From: JAFDZV01 sp964455525
GTDB lineage: Bacteria; Bacteroidota; Ignavibacteria; OLB7
Reading direction: 5' to 3'
Assembly (NCBI GenBank): GCA_964455525.1
Contig: CAYVWR010000004.1
Coordinates: 62,001-126,000, forward strand
Length of the DNA: 64,000 nucleotides
How positions within the stretch are numbered: position 1 is the first letter of the stretch; every line of letters begins with the position of its first letter. A program made the position numbers and the translations under genes. The notes beneath the pieces are model-generated. The model was not told the origin of the DNA. It made no database searches and was given only the letters and a program-made list of their open reading frames with translations. Below, one piece after another: positions 53,434 to 63,490 of this stretch.

Positions 53434-56400
53434 TCAGTCGGTGGATGGTGTGGCTGGCCGTGTGGCGAGCATACGGCCGGACTGGAACGAATAACGGGCG
53501 ACCAGAGGTGCCCAGTCGATAACGTCGGCGCACTCAAGCTCATCGGCTATCAGCATGGGATGGGCCGTGCGCAATGCATCCAGTTTCCGAAACAGCGTGC
53601 GCCATCCTTCCGCATGTATCCGTGCGCGGTGTTGATGCCGTGCTGCGGTTGTCTCGGATTCTTCCCAGGGTCTGTTGCAGAGTGTGCGGAGCGATTCAAT
53701 GAATTCCCACCATGTCCGCTCCGCATTTCCCCCCGGAAGCCCGGAATTGATCGCGCTCTGTTGTGCCAGCAGTGCACGTATGATCTCCGCACCTTCCTCG
53801 GGGTGCCCGGTCTGAATTGCGAGAAGAAGGAGCGCGGCACGATATCCGCCGCCGTGTTCATTGCCGATGAAGCTTTCGCGGCGACCATCGTTGATGGATG
53901 CGCGGAGCAGGCGGTAGATATTGACAAATCGCTTTGCTGCGCGAGGCGAGGGGATGAACTCATGGAACATTTTCATGCACTCCCGCTCCCACGGTTCGAT
54001 AGCGAGATGGTGGGGGAAGTCCGGGAGAGGGTCGGCATCCTGTGCTGCTGTTCGGCGGTGCTCCTGCTGTGCCATCTGATCGGTTGCCGACGGCCGGATG
54101 TCCCTTTGCTGCTGATCTCCGGCTTCGCCCTCGTTCCCGGCTCTCGTCTGCGTGGCCTTTTCGGCGTGTTGGCCCGTGTGGGCAGGGTCGGCGCTCTCTG
54201 CGCTGTTTGGCGCATATGCTCCGGCCGGGATATGGGCGGCGCCATTATCAGCCGGCTGATCTTCCGCCAGAGGGGTGGCCAGGGTATCAATCATTCGTCC
54301 GAACCCGGCCCTTTGCATGGGGCGAAGCGCAAAGGGAATCTGAAATATCTTCTCCAGATAATTCATCGGCGTGGAATGCCAGTGGCTCTGTTCCTCGTCC
54401 GGCAGATGGTGATCGGCGTCGAGGTCGAATATCTTCGAGTGCTGTTGCAGCGCACGGAGCAGCCAGCGGGGATCGACCCCGACAACAACCACAAACAGAT
54501 CGAACGCCAGGAGCAGATGTACCGCATGGAGTACCTGCACCACACGTTCCTGCGGGCAGCGGTCCAGATCATCGATGTAGAGGATGATACGGTCCACGCG
54601 GGGAATGGATTGCAGCACGGGATCGTCGATGATCGCTTCCATATTCTGCTCGCGGACCTTTTTCATCAGAAGGCTGAGCCGCTCGAAGTCATTGCGCGAT
54701 CGGGTGATAACGCCGAGATGTTTCCGATAGTCATCGCTGCGATCCCGTTCGCCGACAAAATCGGCGAGCAGACTGGTGGCGCTTAATTTTCGGAGCATTT
54801 CGGTGCTGGCCTGGAGATCGGCCTTTGCCAGCTCCATCTGTTGTTCGGTTCTCTCGATCTGTTCCTGGATCGTCTTCTGTTCGTTCAGCAGCTCCTGTTC
54901 CTGTTCGTCACGTTTCTTCTGGATCAGCCGTGTGCGCGCCTCCTGCGCCTGGTGGATGAACGCCAGTGCCTTTCGTGCGCTGCCGAGCGCCGGCAGGAGA
55001 AACGGAAGCGTTGCAAGGATCATGGTGGCGACCGTGGCAAACGCACGCCAGACGCTCGACTCCATCACCAGGGGGAGCAGGATGATCGCCGCGATAACGA
55101 CGATAAGAATGCTGAGCATCCAGAGGGCGACGCTTGTTCTGTTGCGTGGTGAGCCGAGCGACGACCAGAGGAGCCGGAGCCGGCTTGCCTCCTTGAAGAA
55201 TTCTGGCAGCTCCGTGGCGAATCTGCCGGCATTGTTTTTCATCGTATCATCGCCGATGGCATCGCCCGCCATCCTGATCTTCTCCTGCACCTCCGGCTGC
55301 CCGGCCGCATAACGAACCGCCTCCAGCACAAGCGTTCCGGTATCGAGCTGCAACTCCAGCGACTTCTCCGCCGATTTCAATCGTTCCAGTTTCTCTTGAC
55401 GTTCATGGAGCTTCTGCTGTGCCTGTTCCATATTCCTTCTGGTCTCGGCGAGCAGATCGGTCGATCTTCTCGTATCGTCCATAAGGCGGTGCAGGGTCTG
55501 TTCGGCTGTTTCCGCATCATCCGGCGCATACGCGTTTGCCAGCCCCTCGAATATCTCCGAGGTAAGGCTTGCCCAGAGATCGGTGTCGATGTAGTGCCAC
55601 GAGTTGAACCATATCTGGACAACCTTGCCGCAGTACGGGCTTTCCCCATTGCCCTTGGGTGTGGTGCCGACCAGCCTGTTGATCGACCGTTCCATCTCCG
55701 ACATGAAGAAGGTTTTTCCCGATCCCCATTCTCCGAACAGGCCGATAGAGATCGGCGGGTGCACATCGCGCGCTGCGATCACCGATGCCAGCGCCAGTGC
55801 CTCGTTCCTGACATCGAGCAGATCGTTCTCGCCGACCTGATCGTTATGGTATCCGGCGATGGGGGCGGGGAGGGGCTGTTCAAGGCGTTCCACATACTGA
55901 ACAAGGGGTTCGGCAGCGATCCCGTGCTCGGCGAGCAGATGTGGCACGGTGCACTCCGGCACGGCAAGAATCCCGGCCAGCAGATGCCAGGCTCGTATCT
56001 GTGCCGATGTGGTTTCATCGGCCAGCCGTGTGGCATTTCGGAACGCTGCTGCAAGATGTGCGGTGTGCGGCGGGAGAGTGCCAAGCCTGGCGGACGGGAG
56101 AGGTGGAGGCAGTGGCAGGGGGAGTGTCGAGTCTTTGATCTGCGCCAGGTATCCATGAAGCTGCCGTATCGACAACTGGCGGGAGCGGATGAAGCGTGCC
56201 GGGATGCCATCGGCGGCATAAGCAAGCGTTGCTACAAGCTGCTCTACATGGATGATCCTGCTGCTGGCGGCCTGTTGCACAAGCTCGGCATGGGCAAGCG
56301 CGTTGTGGGCGCCGGGGCTGAGACGTGAGAGGAAATCCTGCTCGGAGAATGTCGCAACCGGTGATGGCGGGAGATCCGCAGGGGGGAGTGGTTCATCGAG

Positions 56401-57036
56401 AGCACGTCGCCACGCATCTGCTATCTGGCTGGTGGGGGGGAGCGCATAGAACGTCGGTTCGTCCCTATGCATCTGCGCTATGATGCCGACAAGCATTCCC
56501 TCAACCACCACCGGTGCGCCGCTTATGCCCCGCCATTGTTCCAGGCCCCAGCCGGCCGGGGGGCCGATCATGCGAAGCCTGAGATATCGCCGACCGTCGA
56601 GCAATTCCGTCCCATCCACACTTCCCCGAATCGGTAGCCCTTCCGGTGCGGCCGGGATGAGAGCAAAGGACTCCCAGTGTGCTCCAAGCGGCGGGAGCGA
56701 GCTGTCAAGAAAATCGACAGGGAGAAGCCGTTGAAGCGATATCGGCGGAGGCGAATCGGTTTCCACCAGCGCCAGATCGTTCTCCTTGTCGCGGCGGATC
56801 ACTGTGCCGTCGATATTCTCGGGCGCCTCAAGGTCCGGGCGTACCCAGGGTCCGCCGTAATACGGCCATAGTTTCGGATGGATCCATCGTTCGGCCTGAG
56901 GGAGTATATGAAGGGGCAGGACAGCCGTGCCGGGATCGATCAGCGTTGCCATCGACCAGAATTCAGGCATCTCCAGATGATCCGGTGCGGAAACTCGTAC
57001 TGCTATCAGTTGCGCCAGGTCTGTTTGTCGGGTCAT
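53434..57036 (-). CDS. Trypsin-like peptidase / Clp-N / KAP P-loop NTPase fusion
   Basis: 1200 residues. Residues 1-215 fit a trypsin-like serine protease: H43 (LPLHILP), D87 (NDLALV) and S172 (GISGAPV) form a plausible triad. Residues 235-390 contain two repeats of the Clp N-terminal type (LSPGAHNALAHAELVQQ; HVEQLVATL; RAWHLLAGIL). Residues 427-1000 are a KAP NTPase: Walker A GEWGSGKT (435-442), WFNSWHY (476-482), Walker B ILYIDDLDRC (818-827), YLEKIFQIPF. Two membrane segments (about 635-658 and 667-685) and coiled coils (520-565, 690-745) lie in the middle. No signal peptide. Protease-NTPase fusions of this sort are known from conflict systems; function here is inferred. Confidence 0.82.
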   Translation of the reverse strand: MTRQTDLAQLIAVRVSAPDHLEMPEFWSMATLIDPGTAVLPLHILPQAERWIHPKLWPYYGGPWVRPDLEAPENIDGTVIRRDKENDLALVETDSPPPISLQRLLPVDFLDSSLPPLGAHWESFALIPAAPEGLPIRGSVDGTELLDGRRYLRLRMIGPPAGWGLEQWRGISGAPVVVEGMLVGIIAQMHRDEPTFYALPPTSQIADAWRRALDEPLPPADLPPSPVATFSEQDFLSRLSPGAHNALAHAELVQQAASSRIIHVEQLVATLAYAADGIPARFIRSRQLSIRQLHGYLAQIKDSTLPLPLPPPLPSARLGTLPPHTAHLAAAFRNATRLADETTSAQIRAWHLLAGILAVPECTVPHLLAEHGIAAEPLVQYVERLEQPLPAPIAGYHNDQVGENDLLDVRNEALALASVIAARDVHPPISIGLFGEWGSGKTFFMSEMERSINRLVGTTPKGNGESPYCGKVVQIWFNSWHYIDTDLWASLTSEIFEGLANAYAPDDAETAEQTLHRLMDDTRRSTDLLAETRRNMEQAQQKLHERQEKLERLKSAEKSLELQLDTGTLVLEAVRYAAGQPEVQEKIRMAGDAIGDDTMKNNAGRFATELPEFFKEASRLRLLWSSLGSPRNRTSVALWMLSILIVVIAAIILLPLVMESSVWRAFATVATMILATLPFLLPALGSARKALAFIHQAQEARTRLIQKKRDEQEQELLNEQKTIQEQIERTEQQMELAKADLQASTEMLRKLSATSLLADFVGERDRSDDYRKHLGVITRSRNDFERLSLLMKKVREQNMEAIIDDPVLQSIPRVDRIILYIDDLDRCPQERVVQVLHAVHLLLAFDLFVVVVGVDPRWLLRALQQHSKIFDLDADHHLPDEEQSHWHSTPMNYLEKIFQIPFALRPMQRAGFGRMIDTLATPLAEDQPADNGAAHIPAGAYAPNSAESADPAHTGQHAEKATQTRAGNEGEAGDQQQRDIRPSATDQMAQQEHRRTAAQDADPLPDFPHHLAIEPWERECMKMFHEFIPSPRAAKRFVNIYRLLRASINDGRRESFIGNEHGGGYRAALLLLAIQTGHPEEGAEIIRALLAQQSAINSGLPGGNAERTWWEFIESLRTLCNRPWEESETTAARHQHRARIHAEGWRTLFRKLDALRTAHPMLIADELECADVIDWAPLVARYSFQSGRMLATRPATPSTD

Positions 57037-57173
57037 GGGAACTGCTCACCCGTTTCTGTCTGGGTATCCGCTCGAGATTGTGCTGTGCGGTATTCAACGG
57101 GGGGGATTGATACGCAAATGTACGGGAGGAGAGGCAGAACCGCCTACCTATAAATGTGGAGGTGCCCGAAACT

Positions 57174-57210
57174 GCAAGCGCCCCCGGCAGGTGATGCCGG
57201 GGGCGCTTGC
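57174..57210 (-). terminator. Strong hairpin downstream of prfC
   Basis: Perfect 16-bp stem GCAAGCGCCCCCGGCA (57174-57189) / TGCCGGGGGCGCTTGC (57195-57210) with a 5-nt loop. It lies 47 bp past the prfC stop and before the KAP fusion gene, so that gene has its own promoter. The minus-strand tail is AGTTTC. Confidence 0.75.
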
Positions 57211-57256
57211 GTGCGCACAACGGCGCAGAGGAGCAAATGTGGAGTAGCCGTACGGG

Positions 57257-58852
57257 TTAGAGCACCGCTTCTCCGCGGGCCACGGGGCTGAAGGTGATCT
57301 TCGGATTTTTTTCCATGGCGGCATTGATATGCCATTCGCTCTGAAAGAGCATGACCGGCAGTCCGTCGAAATCCTTGACGACCTGTGTGCCGCTATACAG
57401 AATGATGGTTTCCAGATCCTCCTCGCTTCCGGCAAGCCAGCGTGCGGCAACGTAGGGGAGGGGAGCAAGGATCACCTCGACATTATACTCCGATTCCAGT
57501 CGGAATTTCACTACGTCGAACTGAAGCTGGCCAACCGCAGCAAGAATTGGATCGGTGCTGTTCGGCGACACCATCACCTGGATTGCCCCCTCTTCGCGAA
57601 GCTGGTCAAGCCCTTTCTGCAGGGACTTCCGTTTTACCGGCGATGGGGTGCGCACCGAAGCAAAGCGTTCCGGCGAGAAGTGCGGGATGGTCTCGAAGAG
57701 TATTTTCTTGCCCGAGGTTACCGTGTCGCCGATCGCAAATACGCCAGGGTTCATCAGGCCGATGATATCTCCCGGATATGCTTCCTCTACGGTCTCGCGT
57801 TCCTGTGCAAACATCTTATGCGGGCGACTCAAGCGTACCTGGCGGCCGCTCCGCATATTGGTAACGGCCATATCTTTCTCGAACCGGCCGGAGCAGACGC
57901 GCAGAAAGGCCACCCGATCGCGGTGCTGCGGGTCCATGTTCGCCTGAATCTTGAAGATGAACCCTGTGAAATTTTCATCATCCGGCGGCACCATGCCACC
58001 GCTGGAGCCATGCGGTCCGGGTGGGGGAGCATGGGCAATAAACCGGCTCAGGAACAGATCGACGCCGAAGTTGTTGACGGCGCTGCCAAAGAATGTCGGC
58101 GAGATCTGGCCGGTAAGGAATCTATCATGATCGAACGGTGTGCCGGCCCCTTCCAGCAGCTCCAGATCGTCGCGAAGCGTTGCGGTCTCCTTCTGGCCGA
58201 TAAGCGCTTCGAGCCTGGGATCGTTCAGATCGGTCAGCTCAACCGGCGCACGATAGGAACCATGCTCGGTACGCTGGTACAGATGTGCCTGATGCTGCAA
58301 CCTGTCGTAGACCCCGCTGAAGTACATTCCGGAGCCGATCGGCCAGTTGAACGGGAAGGGGGAGATGCCGAACTCTCCTTCAAGCTCATCCAGCAGTTCC
58401 AGCGGCGGGCGGCCTGGACGATCCATCTTATTGATGAAGGTGAAGATCGGGATGCGCCGGAGTCTGCATACTTCAAAAAGCTTGCGTGTCTGTGGCTCGA
58501 TTCCCTTGGCCGAATCGATCAGCATCACCGCGCTATCGGCTGCGGTCAGAGTACGATAGGTATCCTCGGAGAAGTCCTCGTGCCCCGGCGTATCGAGCAG
58601 GTTGATGGTATGATCGAGGAACTCGAACTGAAGGACGGTGGAGGTCACCGAGATGCCTCGCTGCTGTTCGAGCGCCATCCAGTCCGACGTTGCACGGCGC
58701 TGGTTGCGGCGTGCGGTGACCGAGCCTGCAAGCCGCACGGCACCGCCGTACAGGAGAAGCTTCTCGGTAAGGGTGGTCTTGCCGGCATCCGGATGGGAGA
58801 TGATCGCGAATGTGCGGCGCTTGGCTATCTGCTGCTGAAGTTCTGACTGCAT
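57257..58852 (-). CDS. prfC: Peptide chain release factor 3
   Basis: About 531 residues from the ATG at 58852; the frame is open to 59047, but homology starts here. The GTPase G1 loop is SHPDAGKTT, G3 DTPGHEDFSEDTYR, G4 NKMDRPGRPPLEL. The switch EQQRGISVTSTV and the C-terminal VGQLQFDVVKFRLESEY are typical of RF3 rather than EF-G. It recycles RF1/RF2 from the ribosome after peptide release. Cytoplasmic. Confidence 0.96.
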   Translation of the reverse strand: MQSELQQQIAKRRTFAIISHPDAGKTTLTEKLLLYGGAVRLAGSVTARRNQRRATSDWMALEQQRGISVTSTVLQFEFLDHTINLLDTPGHEDFSEDTYRTLTAADSAVMLIDSAKGIEPQTRKLFEVCRLRRIPIFTFINKMDRPGRPPLELLDELEGEFGISPFPFNWPIGSGMYFSGVYDRLQHQAHLYQRTEHGSYRAPVELTDLNDPRLEALIGQKETATLRDDLELLEGAGTPFDHDRFLTGQISPTFFGSAVNNFGVDLFLSRFIAHAPPPGPHGSSGGMVPPDDENFTGFIFKIQANMDPQHRDRVAFLRVCSGRFEKDMAVTNMRSGRQVRLSRPHKMFAQERETVEEAYPGDIIGLMNPGVFAIGDTVTSGKKILFETIPHFSPERFASVRTPSPVKRKSLQKGLDQLREEGAIQVMVSPNSTDPILAAVGQLQFDVVKFRLESEYNVEVILAPLPYVAARWLAGSEEDLETIILYSGTQVVKDFDGLPVMLFQSEWHINAAMEKNPKITFSPVARGEAVL

Positions 58853-59053
58853 CCGGCAAAGATACGAGAGCTGCCGATGTGCAATAGCGTAACGGTCTGT
58901 ATGGGGTGGATGGCCCGCACAATCGAGCGCGCTGGGTCCGCTATCGTTGGCGCTGGCATGAGGAGCGTTGCGCAGGGCTTCGTCCATAGTGATCGGCGGC
59001 GTGGAGTGGAAGCAGCGTTTTCTTGAGTTGCGCGACACCATTCTCAATGGTGG

Positions 59054-59917
59054 TCAGGGACTGTGTGCTGGTCGTTCGCCAGGGATGGGAACGAACGAGA
59101 GCAGAGGGCATGCATCCATATATGGGATGGCTGTATCGGAGTTGAACGGGAGCATCAGAAGGGTTCCAACTGTCATCTGCGCTGCGGTTTCATAGCCTGG
59201 CAGTCCGATATCGATGCATTCCTGCCGGACATCATCGCGGCGTGTACGGTGCAGGCGGTCCCAGAGCGAAGAAAGTGTGGAGAAGTTCGAGCTGTTCTCC
59301 ATTCGCGCCACCGAATGATGGATACCGTGCATCCTTGGTGTGACGATCGCCTGGCTGATGCTGTGCTCCAGGCTGGCTGGCAGACGGAGGTTGCTATGAT
59401 GAAAGAGCACTGCCAGCATCATTGATAGCTCGAAGGTGGCCACATCCCGCTGCGATGCTCCCACCGCCAATGTCTGTACAGCACGAAACGGGGTGGAGAG
59501 CAGCCACTCCCCGTAATGGAACCGGAGTGCCGTGGAGACATCCATATCATGATCGGCATGATGTACGATATGGAAACGCCAGAGAAGCGGAATCTGATGG
59601 AGGAGCCGGTGCCACCAGTAGTAGGTGTAATCGAGCAGAAGGAGGGCCAGGAGGGAGCGTGCCGGCTCTGGCATCGGAACGCGCTGAAGCAGGCCGATGC
59701 GTCGCCGTTCAGCCACTCCGGCCACAACCGTCATGATCGGCAGAAAGGCAATCTGTATGGCGATCCCGGTCAGCGCCGACAGCGCGACGTTCCGTACCAG
59801 CCGTACATTGGCATTATCTCTGGCACGGCGTAGTGGACGGCGGCGTTCCAGGATCAGCAGCGCCACAAATGTTGCCGTGCCAAGCGGCGTTAGAATCTTT
59901 GCGAACAGTCGTTTCAT
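59054..59917 (-). CDS. Fatty acid hydroxylase / sterol desaturase family membrane protein
   Basis: 287 residues from the ATG at 59917. Several membrane segments. The histidine boxes are WWHRLLHQ (HX3H), WRFHIVHHADHDMD (HX2HH) and RMHGIHHS (HX2HH), which bind the di-iron centre. The substrate is a lipid, sterol or carotenoid; not determinable here. It is separated from prfC by 200 bp. Confidence 0.9.
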   Translation of the reverse strand: MKRLFAKILTPLGTATFVALLILERRRPLRRARDNANVRLVRNVALSALTGIAIQIAFLPIMTVVAGVAERRRIGLLQRVPMPEPARSLLALLLLDYTYYWWHRLLHQIPLLWRFHIVHHADHDMDVSTALRFHYGEWLLSTPFRAVQTLAVGASQRDVATFELSMMLAVLFHHSNLRLPASLEHSISQAIVTPRMHGIHHSVARMENSSNFSTLSSLWDRLHRTRRDDVRQECIDIGLPGYETAAQMTVGTLLMLPFNSDTAIPYMDACPLLSFVPIPGERPAHSP

Positions 59918-59983
59918 GCATTCCGTTTCTGGCCGCCTGATGCAGCAGTGGGGGCGGGGCGTGATATCGGGGGCATCATGGCT

Positions 59984-60017
59984 GCCCCCCTTTCCGTACG
60001 GCATCGGGAAGGGGGGC
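59984..60017 (-). terminator. Hairpin after the PNPOx-like gene
   Basis: 9-bp stem GCCCCCCTT (59984-59992) / AAGGGGGGC (60009-60017), just past the stop at 60028. No T tract. Confidence 0.5.
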
Positions 60018-60027
60018 CAATGGTTTT

Positions 60028-60525
60028 CTATACGTTCAGGTCGATCGTTGCGTGTTCTCCGCCGTCGTAGCTTTTGCCGGTGACGATCGCCTTGGCAAAG
60101 CCTGCGAGCTGCACCAGCGTGCTTGACGGGGCATCCCAGTATTCCGCCTTCTCCACATGGACCTTTACCAGAATGAGATTGGGATCGTCCAGGCCTTTAG
60201 GAAACCACGCCTTGAACACGGGACTCCACAGCTCCTTCATCTTCGTGGGGTCCTTTACCATGGTGGCCCATCCAGAGACCGAAACATAGCGGTTGTCATC
60301 GGTAGAGGCATAGCTGACGTTCACCTGATGGTCCTGTGCTATTTCGTATACCTTTGGCGTGGTCTCATCGGTGAAAAACCAGAGGTCGCCATCGAACTCC
60401 GTCTCCTGTGTCGCCATGGGGCGGCTGCGGAGCGAGCCATCGGCATCAACCGTGGTGAACATTCCGATCTTGATCCCTTTTATAAGCTTCCCGAGCTTCT
60501 GGATATCGTTATCCTTATCTGCCAT
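60028..60525 (-). CDS. Pyridoxamine-phosphate-oxidase-like general stress protein
   Basis: 165 residues, a split-barrel flavin/FMN-binding fold. Family features are IGMFTTVDADGSLRSRPMA, GDLWFFTDETTPKVYEI, VNVSYAS and YVSVSGWA, followed by LWSPVFKAWFPKG. It matches the general stress protein 26 (YdaG-type) group. An AAGGAG ribosome site lies upstream of the ATG at 60525. It probably binds FMN or F420-like cofactors and helps in oxidative stress. Reaction unknown. Confidence 0.9.
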   Translation of the reverse strand: MADKDNDIQKLGKLIKGIKIGMFTTVDADGSLRSRPMATQETEFDGDLWFFTDETTPKVYEIAQDHQVNVSYASTDDNRYVSVSGWATMVKDPTKMKELWSPVFKAWFPKGLDDPNLILVKVHVEKAEYWDAPSSTLVQLAGFAKAIVTGKSYDGGEHATIDLNV

Positions 60526-60744
60526 TGCTGCGACTCCTTGCTTGAGGTCGATAACTATAGTTGCGGCACATCCCCTTGATAGGCGGCCGGAGCATGCGAT
60601 CAGATCCAATTCCGGGCCAGGGGAGGGCGCTGTCGTAGAAGTCGCATTGGTGTTCCGGCCATTGATGGCGATGCTATCCTCGGTCCCGCGCTGTCCGTTG
60701 CACACGCCGCGGTCTGTTTGGACCGGAGCATGTGCGGAGCGACG

Positions 60745-61965
60745 TTATCGGGGCGGCACCAGTCTCATGATCTTATCATCAGCATCGGCAGGTTTGCCCC
60801 GTCCATCGCGGTTGGAGGTGGAGAAATAGATGGCTCCATCAGGCCCTATGGCCACCTCTCGGATACGCCCATAGCGCCCTTCCAGCAACTTTTCCTGTGC
60901 AAGCACGCGCCGTCCATCGAGTTGCACACGAACGAGGCTTTCGCCGCGAAGAGTGCCAAAGAAGAAGTTTCCCTGAAACTGCGGAAAGGTGGTCCCAGTG
61001 TAGAACGTGGCACTGGCCGGGGCAATTGCGGGGGTATATTCAAGCAGTGGCGAGACCATTGCAGGATCGGACTCCTGATGATGCACCACGGGCCATCCAT
61101 AATTTTCCCCACGCTCGATGATATTCACCTCATCGCCCCCGCCGGGAGCATCGGAGCCGGACGGGCCATGTTCGGTCTGGAATTGGAGGCCGCTGCCCGG
61201 CTGCCAGGCCAGTCCCTGGGCATTGCGATGGCCATAGCTCCAGATTTCAGGGCGGGCGCCGCGCTGTGTTGCGAACGGATTATCGGCCGGGATGGAGCCA
61301 TCGTCGTTCAGGCGAAGCGTTTTACCGGCCAGGGAGCCGAGTTCCTGTGCCAGTGCCTTATCGGTGGCATCGCCGGTTGTGATATAGAGCTTGCCATCGG
61401 GTCCGAACCGGACCCGGCATCCGGCATGAAACTGTGCTGCCGGAAGCCCTTCGATAATCACCCTACGATCGGCCAGGCCGGTGCCGGTCTCGCGGTAGCG
61501 CACCACACGGACACGGGTGTCCGGGCCTCGATATGCATAGCTGAGATAGAGAAAACGATTGCTCGCGAAATCGGGATGGAGCGTAAGATCCATCAGGCCG
61601 CTTTCGCCGCTCTGTTCAACATCGTCGATAACGGCCAGAGGCTCTGCGCGCAGTGTCCCGTTCTCCACAACTCTCACCCGTCCGGGACGTTCGGTAACGA
61701 ACATGCGACCATCGGGAGCAAAGGCAATGGCCCAGGGGACGTACAGGCCGCTGGCGACTGTCTCCACGCGGAAGCGAACGCTACCATCGGCGGTTGTGTG
61801 TTCCTCACCGTCGCGTCCCTGAGGAGGCTGGCCGCAGCCAAGTTTTGCAGGCGAGGCCACTACCAGCAGAATCAGGGCCAGCAGGAAGAGTGAGCGTGCA
61901 TCGTTCTTCCAGGTTGTTCGCGAGCCGGTTCCCACGATACGGCGGCAAGTGTCAGCTCTGCTCAT
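60745..61965 (-). CDS. PQQ-dependent sugar dehydrogenase (glucose/sorbosone type), lipoprotein
   Basis: 406 residues. The N-terminus has LFLLALILLVVAS and the lipobox-like KLGCGQ, so it is probably lipid-anchored. The six-bladed propeller core has GLYVPWAIAFAPDGRMFVTERPGRVRVV, GLMDLTLHPDFASN, FGPDGKLYITTGD, IWSYGHRNAQGLAWQP and FFFGTLRGESLVRV. These are typical of soluble aldose dehydrogenase (Asd/YliI). It should oxidise aldoses in the periplasm with PQQ. The genes for PQQ synthesis are not in the window. Confidence 0.92.
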   Translation of the reverse strand: MSRADTCRRIVGTGSRTTWKNDARSLFLLALILLVVASPAKLGCGQPPQGRDGEEHTTADGSVRFRVETVASGLYVPWAIAFAPDGRMFVTERPGRVRVVENGTLRAEPLAVIDDVEQSGESGLMDLTLHPDFASNRFLYLSYAYRGPDTRVRVVRYRETGTGLADRRVIIEGLPAAQFHAGCRVRFGPDGKLYITTGDATDKALAQELGSLAGKTLRLNDDGSIPADNPFATQRGARPEIWSYGHRNAQGLAWQPGSGLQFQTEHGPSGSDAPGGGDEVNIIERGENYGWPVVHHQESDPAMVSPLLEYTPAIAPASATFYTGTTFPQFQGNFFFGTLRGESLVRVQLDGRRVLAQEKLLEGRYGRIREVAIGPDGAIYFSTSNRDGRGKPADADDKIMRLVPPR

Positions 61966-62172
61966 GATATCGTCCAGGATATTCTTGAAAAATTATCTCG
62001 ATGCGGATCACAGCTCGCACTCGCCTTTGAGGCGGGCTATGCTTATGGTTGCTACATGGTTGCTACGAGGATAGTACGGGTACAGCCGACATCAGGCAAC
62101 CATCCTTTCAGCGCGATCTGGCATGCGATCACCAGAGTTCTGTCCCAAGGTCCGGGAGAGTGATATGGAGCC

Positions 62173-63342
62173 TTAGGGGGTAAGGACCACCTTGATGCAG
62201 CCATCCTCCTTTTTCTTGAACGTCTCATACATTCTCGGGGCATCCTCAAGGCGTCCGCGGTGGGTGATGATAGAGGATGGATCGATTTTCTCATCGCGGA
62301 TCATATCGAGCAGCGGTCGCATATAACGCTGTACATGGGTCTGCCCCATACGGAGGCTCAATCCCTTGTTGAAGGCCGCACCGATCGGGAACTTGTCGAT
62401 AAAGCCGCCATACACACCGGCGAGCGAGACGGTGCCGCCCTTGCGGCAGGCCTGGATCGCCTGGCGCAGCACGTGGGGGCGATCGGTTTCCAGGCGAACG
62501 GTCTGTTTGGCCCAGTCGTAGATATTATCCAGGCTTGAGCCATGTGCTTCCATGCCGACGGCATCGATACAGGCATCGGGGCCGCGTCCGCCGGTCATCT
62601 CCTTGAGCGTATCAAGAACATCCTCCTCGCTATAGTTCAGCACCTCGGCGCCGCCGCCGGTGCGAGCAAGTTCCAGGCGTTCCTGCACGGTATCCAGCGC
62701 TATGACGCGGCCAGCGCCGAGCATATAGGCGCTACGTATCGCAAACTGTCCTACAGGCCCGCAGCCCCAGACCGCGACGGTATCGCCGGGCTGAATCTGG
62801 CAATTCTCGGCCGCCATATATCCGGTGGGGAAGATATCGCCAAGAAACAGAACCTTTTCATCCGGCAGTTCCTCCGGGATGATAAGCGCACCGACATCGG
62901 CAAATGGCACGCGGACATACTCGGCCTGTCCGCCAGCGTATCCTCCGAACAGATGGGAGTAGCCGAACAATCCGGCTGCGGACTGACCGTAGAGCTTCTC
63001 TGCCATCTCGGCATTGGGATTGGAATTATCGCAGAGCGACCAGAGGCTTTTCTGGCAGAAGAAGCAGGTGCCGCACGAGATATCGAAAGGGATAACGACG
63101 CGATCGCCCTCCTTCAGCCTCATTGTCTCCTTGCCTACGGCTACCACTTCGCCCATGAACTCATGGCCGAGGATATCCCCTTTTTCCATGGTTGGGATAT
63201 AGCCGTTGTACAGATGGAGATCGGAGCCGCAGATCGCCGTGGATGTCACTTTGATGATGGCATCGCGCGAGTTGATGATCTTGGGATCGGGCACGGTCTC
63301 TACACGGACATCGGTTGTCCCATTCCAGCACACAGCTTTCAT
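62173..63342 (-). CDS. Zinc-dependent alcohol dehydrogenase (formaldehyde-dehydrogenase-like)
   Basis: 389 residues. Catalytic zinc site CGSDLH (Cys, Asp, His) and GHEFMGEV; structural zinc site CGTCFFCQKSLWSLC (four Cys); coenzyme site VAVWGCGPVGQFA. The insert KLYGQSAAGLFGYSHLFGGYAGGQAEYVRVP matches glutathione-independent formaldehyde dehydrogenase-like enzymes. NAD- or NADP-dependent oxidation of an alcohol or aldehyde. Substrate unknown. Cytoplasmic. Confidence 0.93.
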   Translation of the reverse strand: MKAVCWNGTTDVRVETVPDPKIINSRDAIIKVTSTAICGSDLHLYNGYIPTMEKGDILGHEFMGEVVAVGKETMRLKEGDRVVIPFDISCGTCFFCQKSLWSLCDNSNPNAEMAEKLYGQSAAGLFGYSHLFGGYAGGQAEYVRVPFADVGALIIPEELPDEKVLFLGDIFPTGYMAAENCQIQPGDTVAVWGCGPVGQFAIRSAYMLGAGRVIALDTVQERLELARTGGGAEVLNYSEEDVLDTLKEMTGGRGPDACIDAVGMEAHGSSLDNIYDWAKQTVRLETDRPHVLRQAIQACRKGGTVSLAGVYGGFIDKFPIGAAFNKGLSLRMGQTHVQRYMRPLLDMIRDEKIDPSSIITHRGRLEDAPRMYETFKKKEDGCIKVVLTP

Positions 63343-63490
63343 CGTAATCGTCCTTCGGTTGTTGAGTGAAGTTGGTTGGTTTGAATCGGCTCCTGGTTCC
63401 CGGCAATCCCTGGCATCGGCTCCACGATCTGAGCGATGCCATATACTTTCCGATCAGGGATGCCGCCGTTGCTGTGCCTGTTGATGATCG

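Noticed and set aside
57329..58846. 505-codon frame antisense to prfC
   Set aside because: prfC is unambiguous; the antisense frame arises from codon bias.
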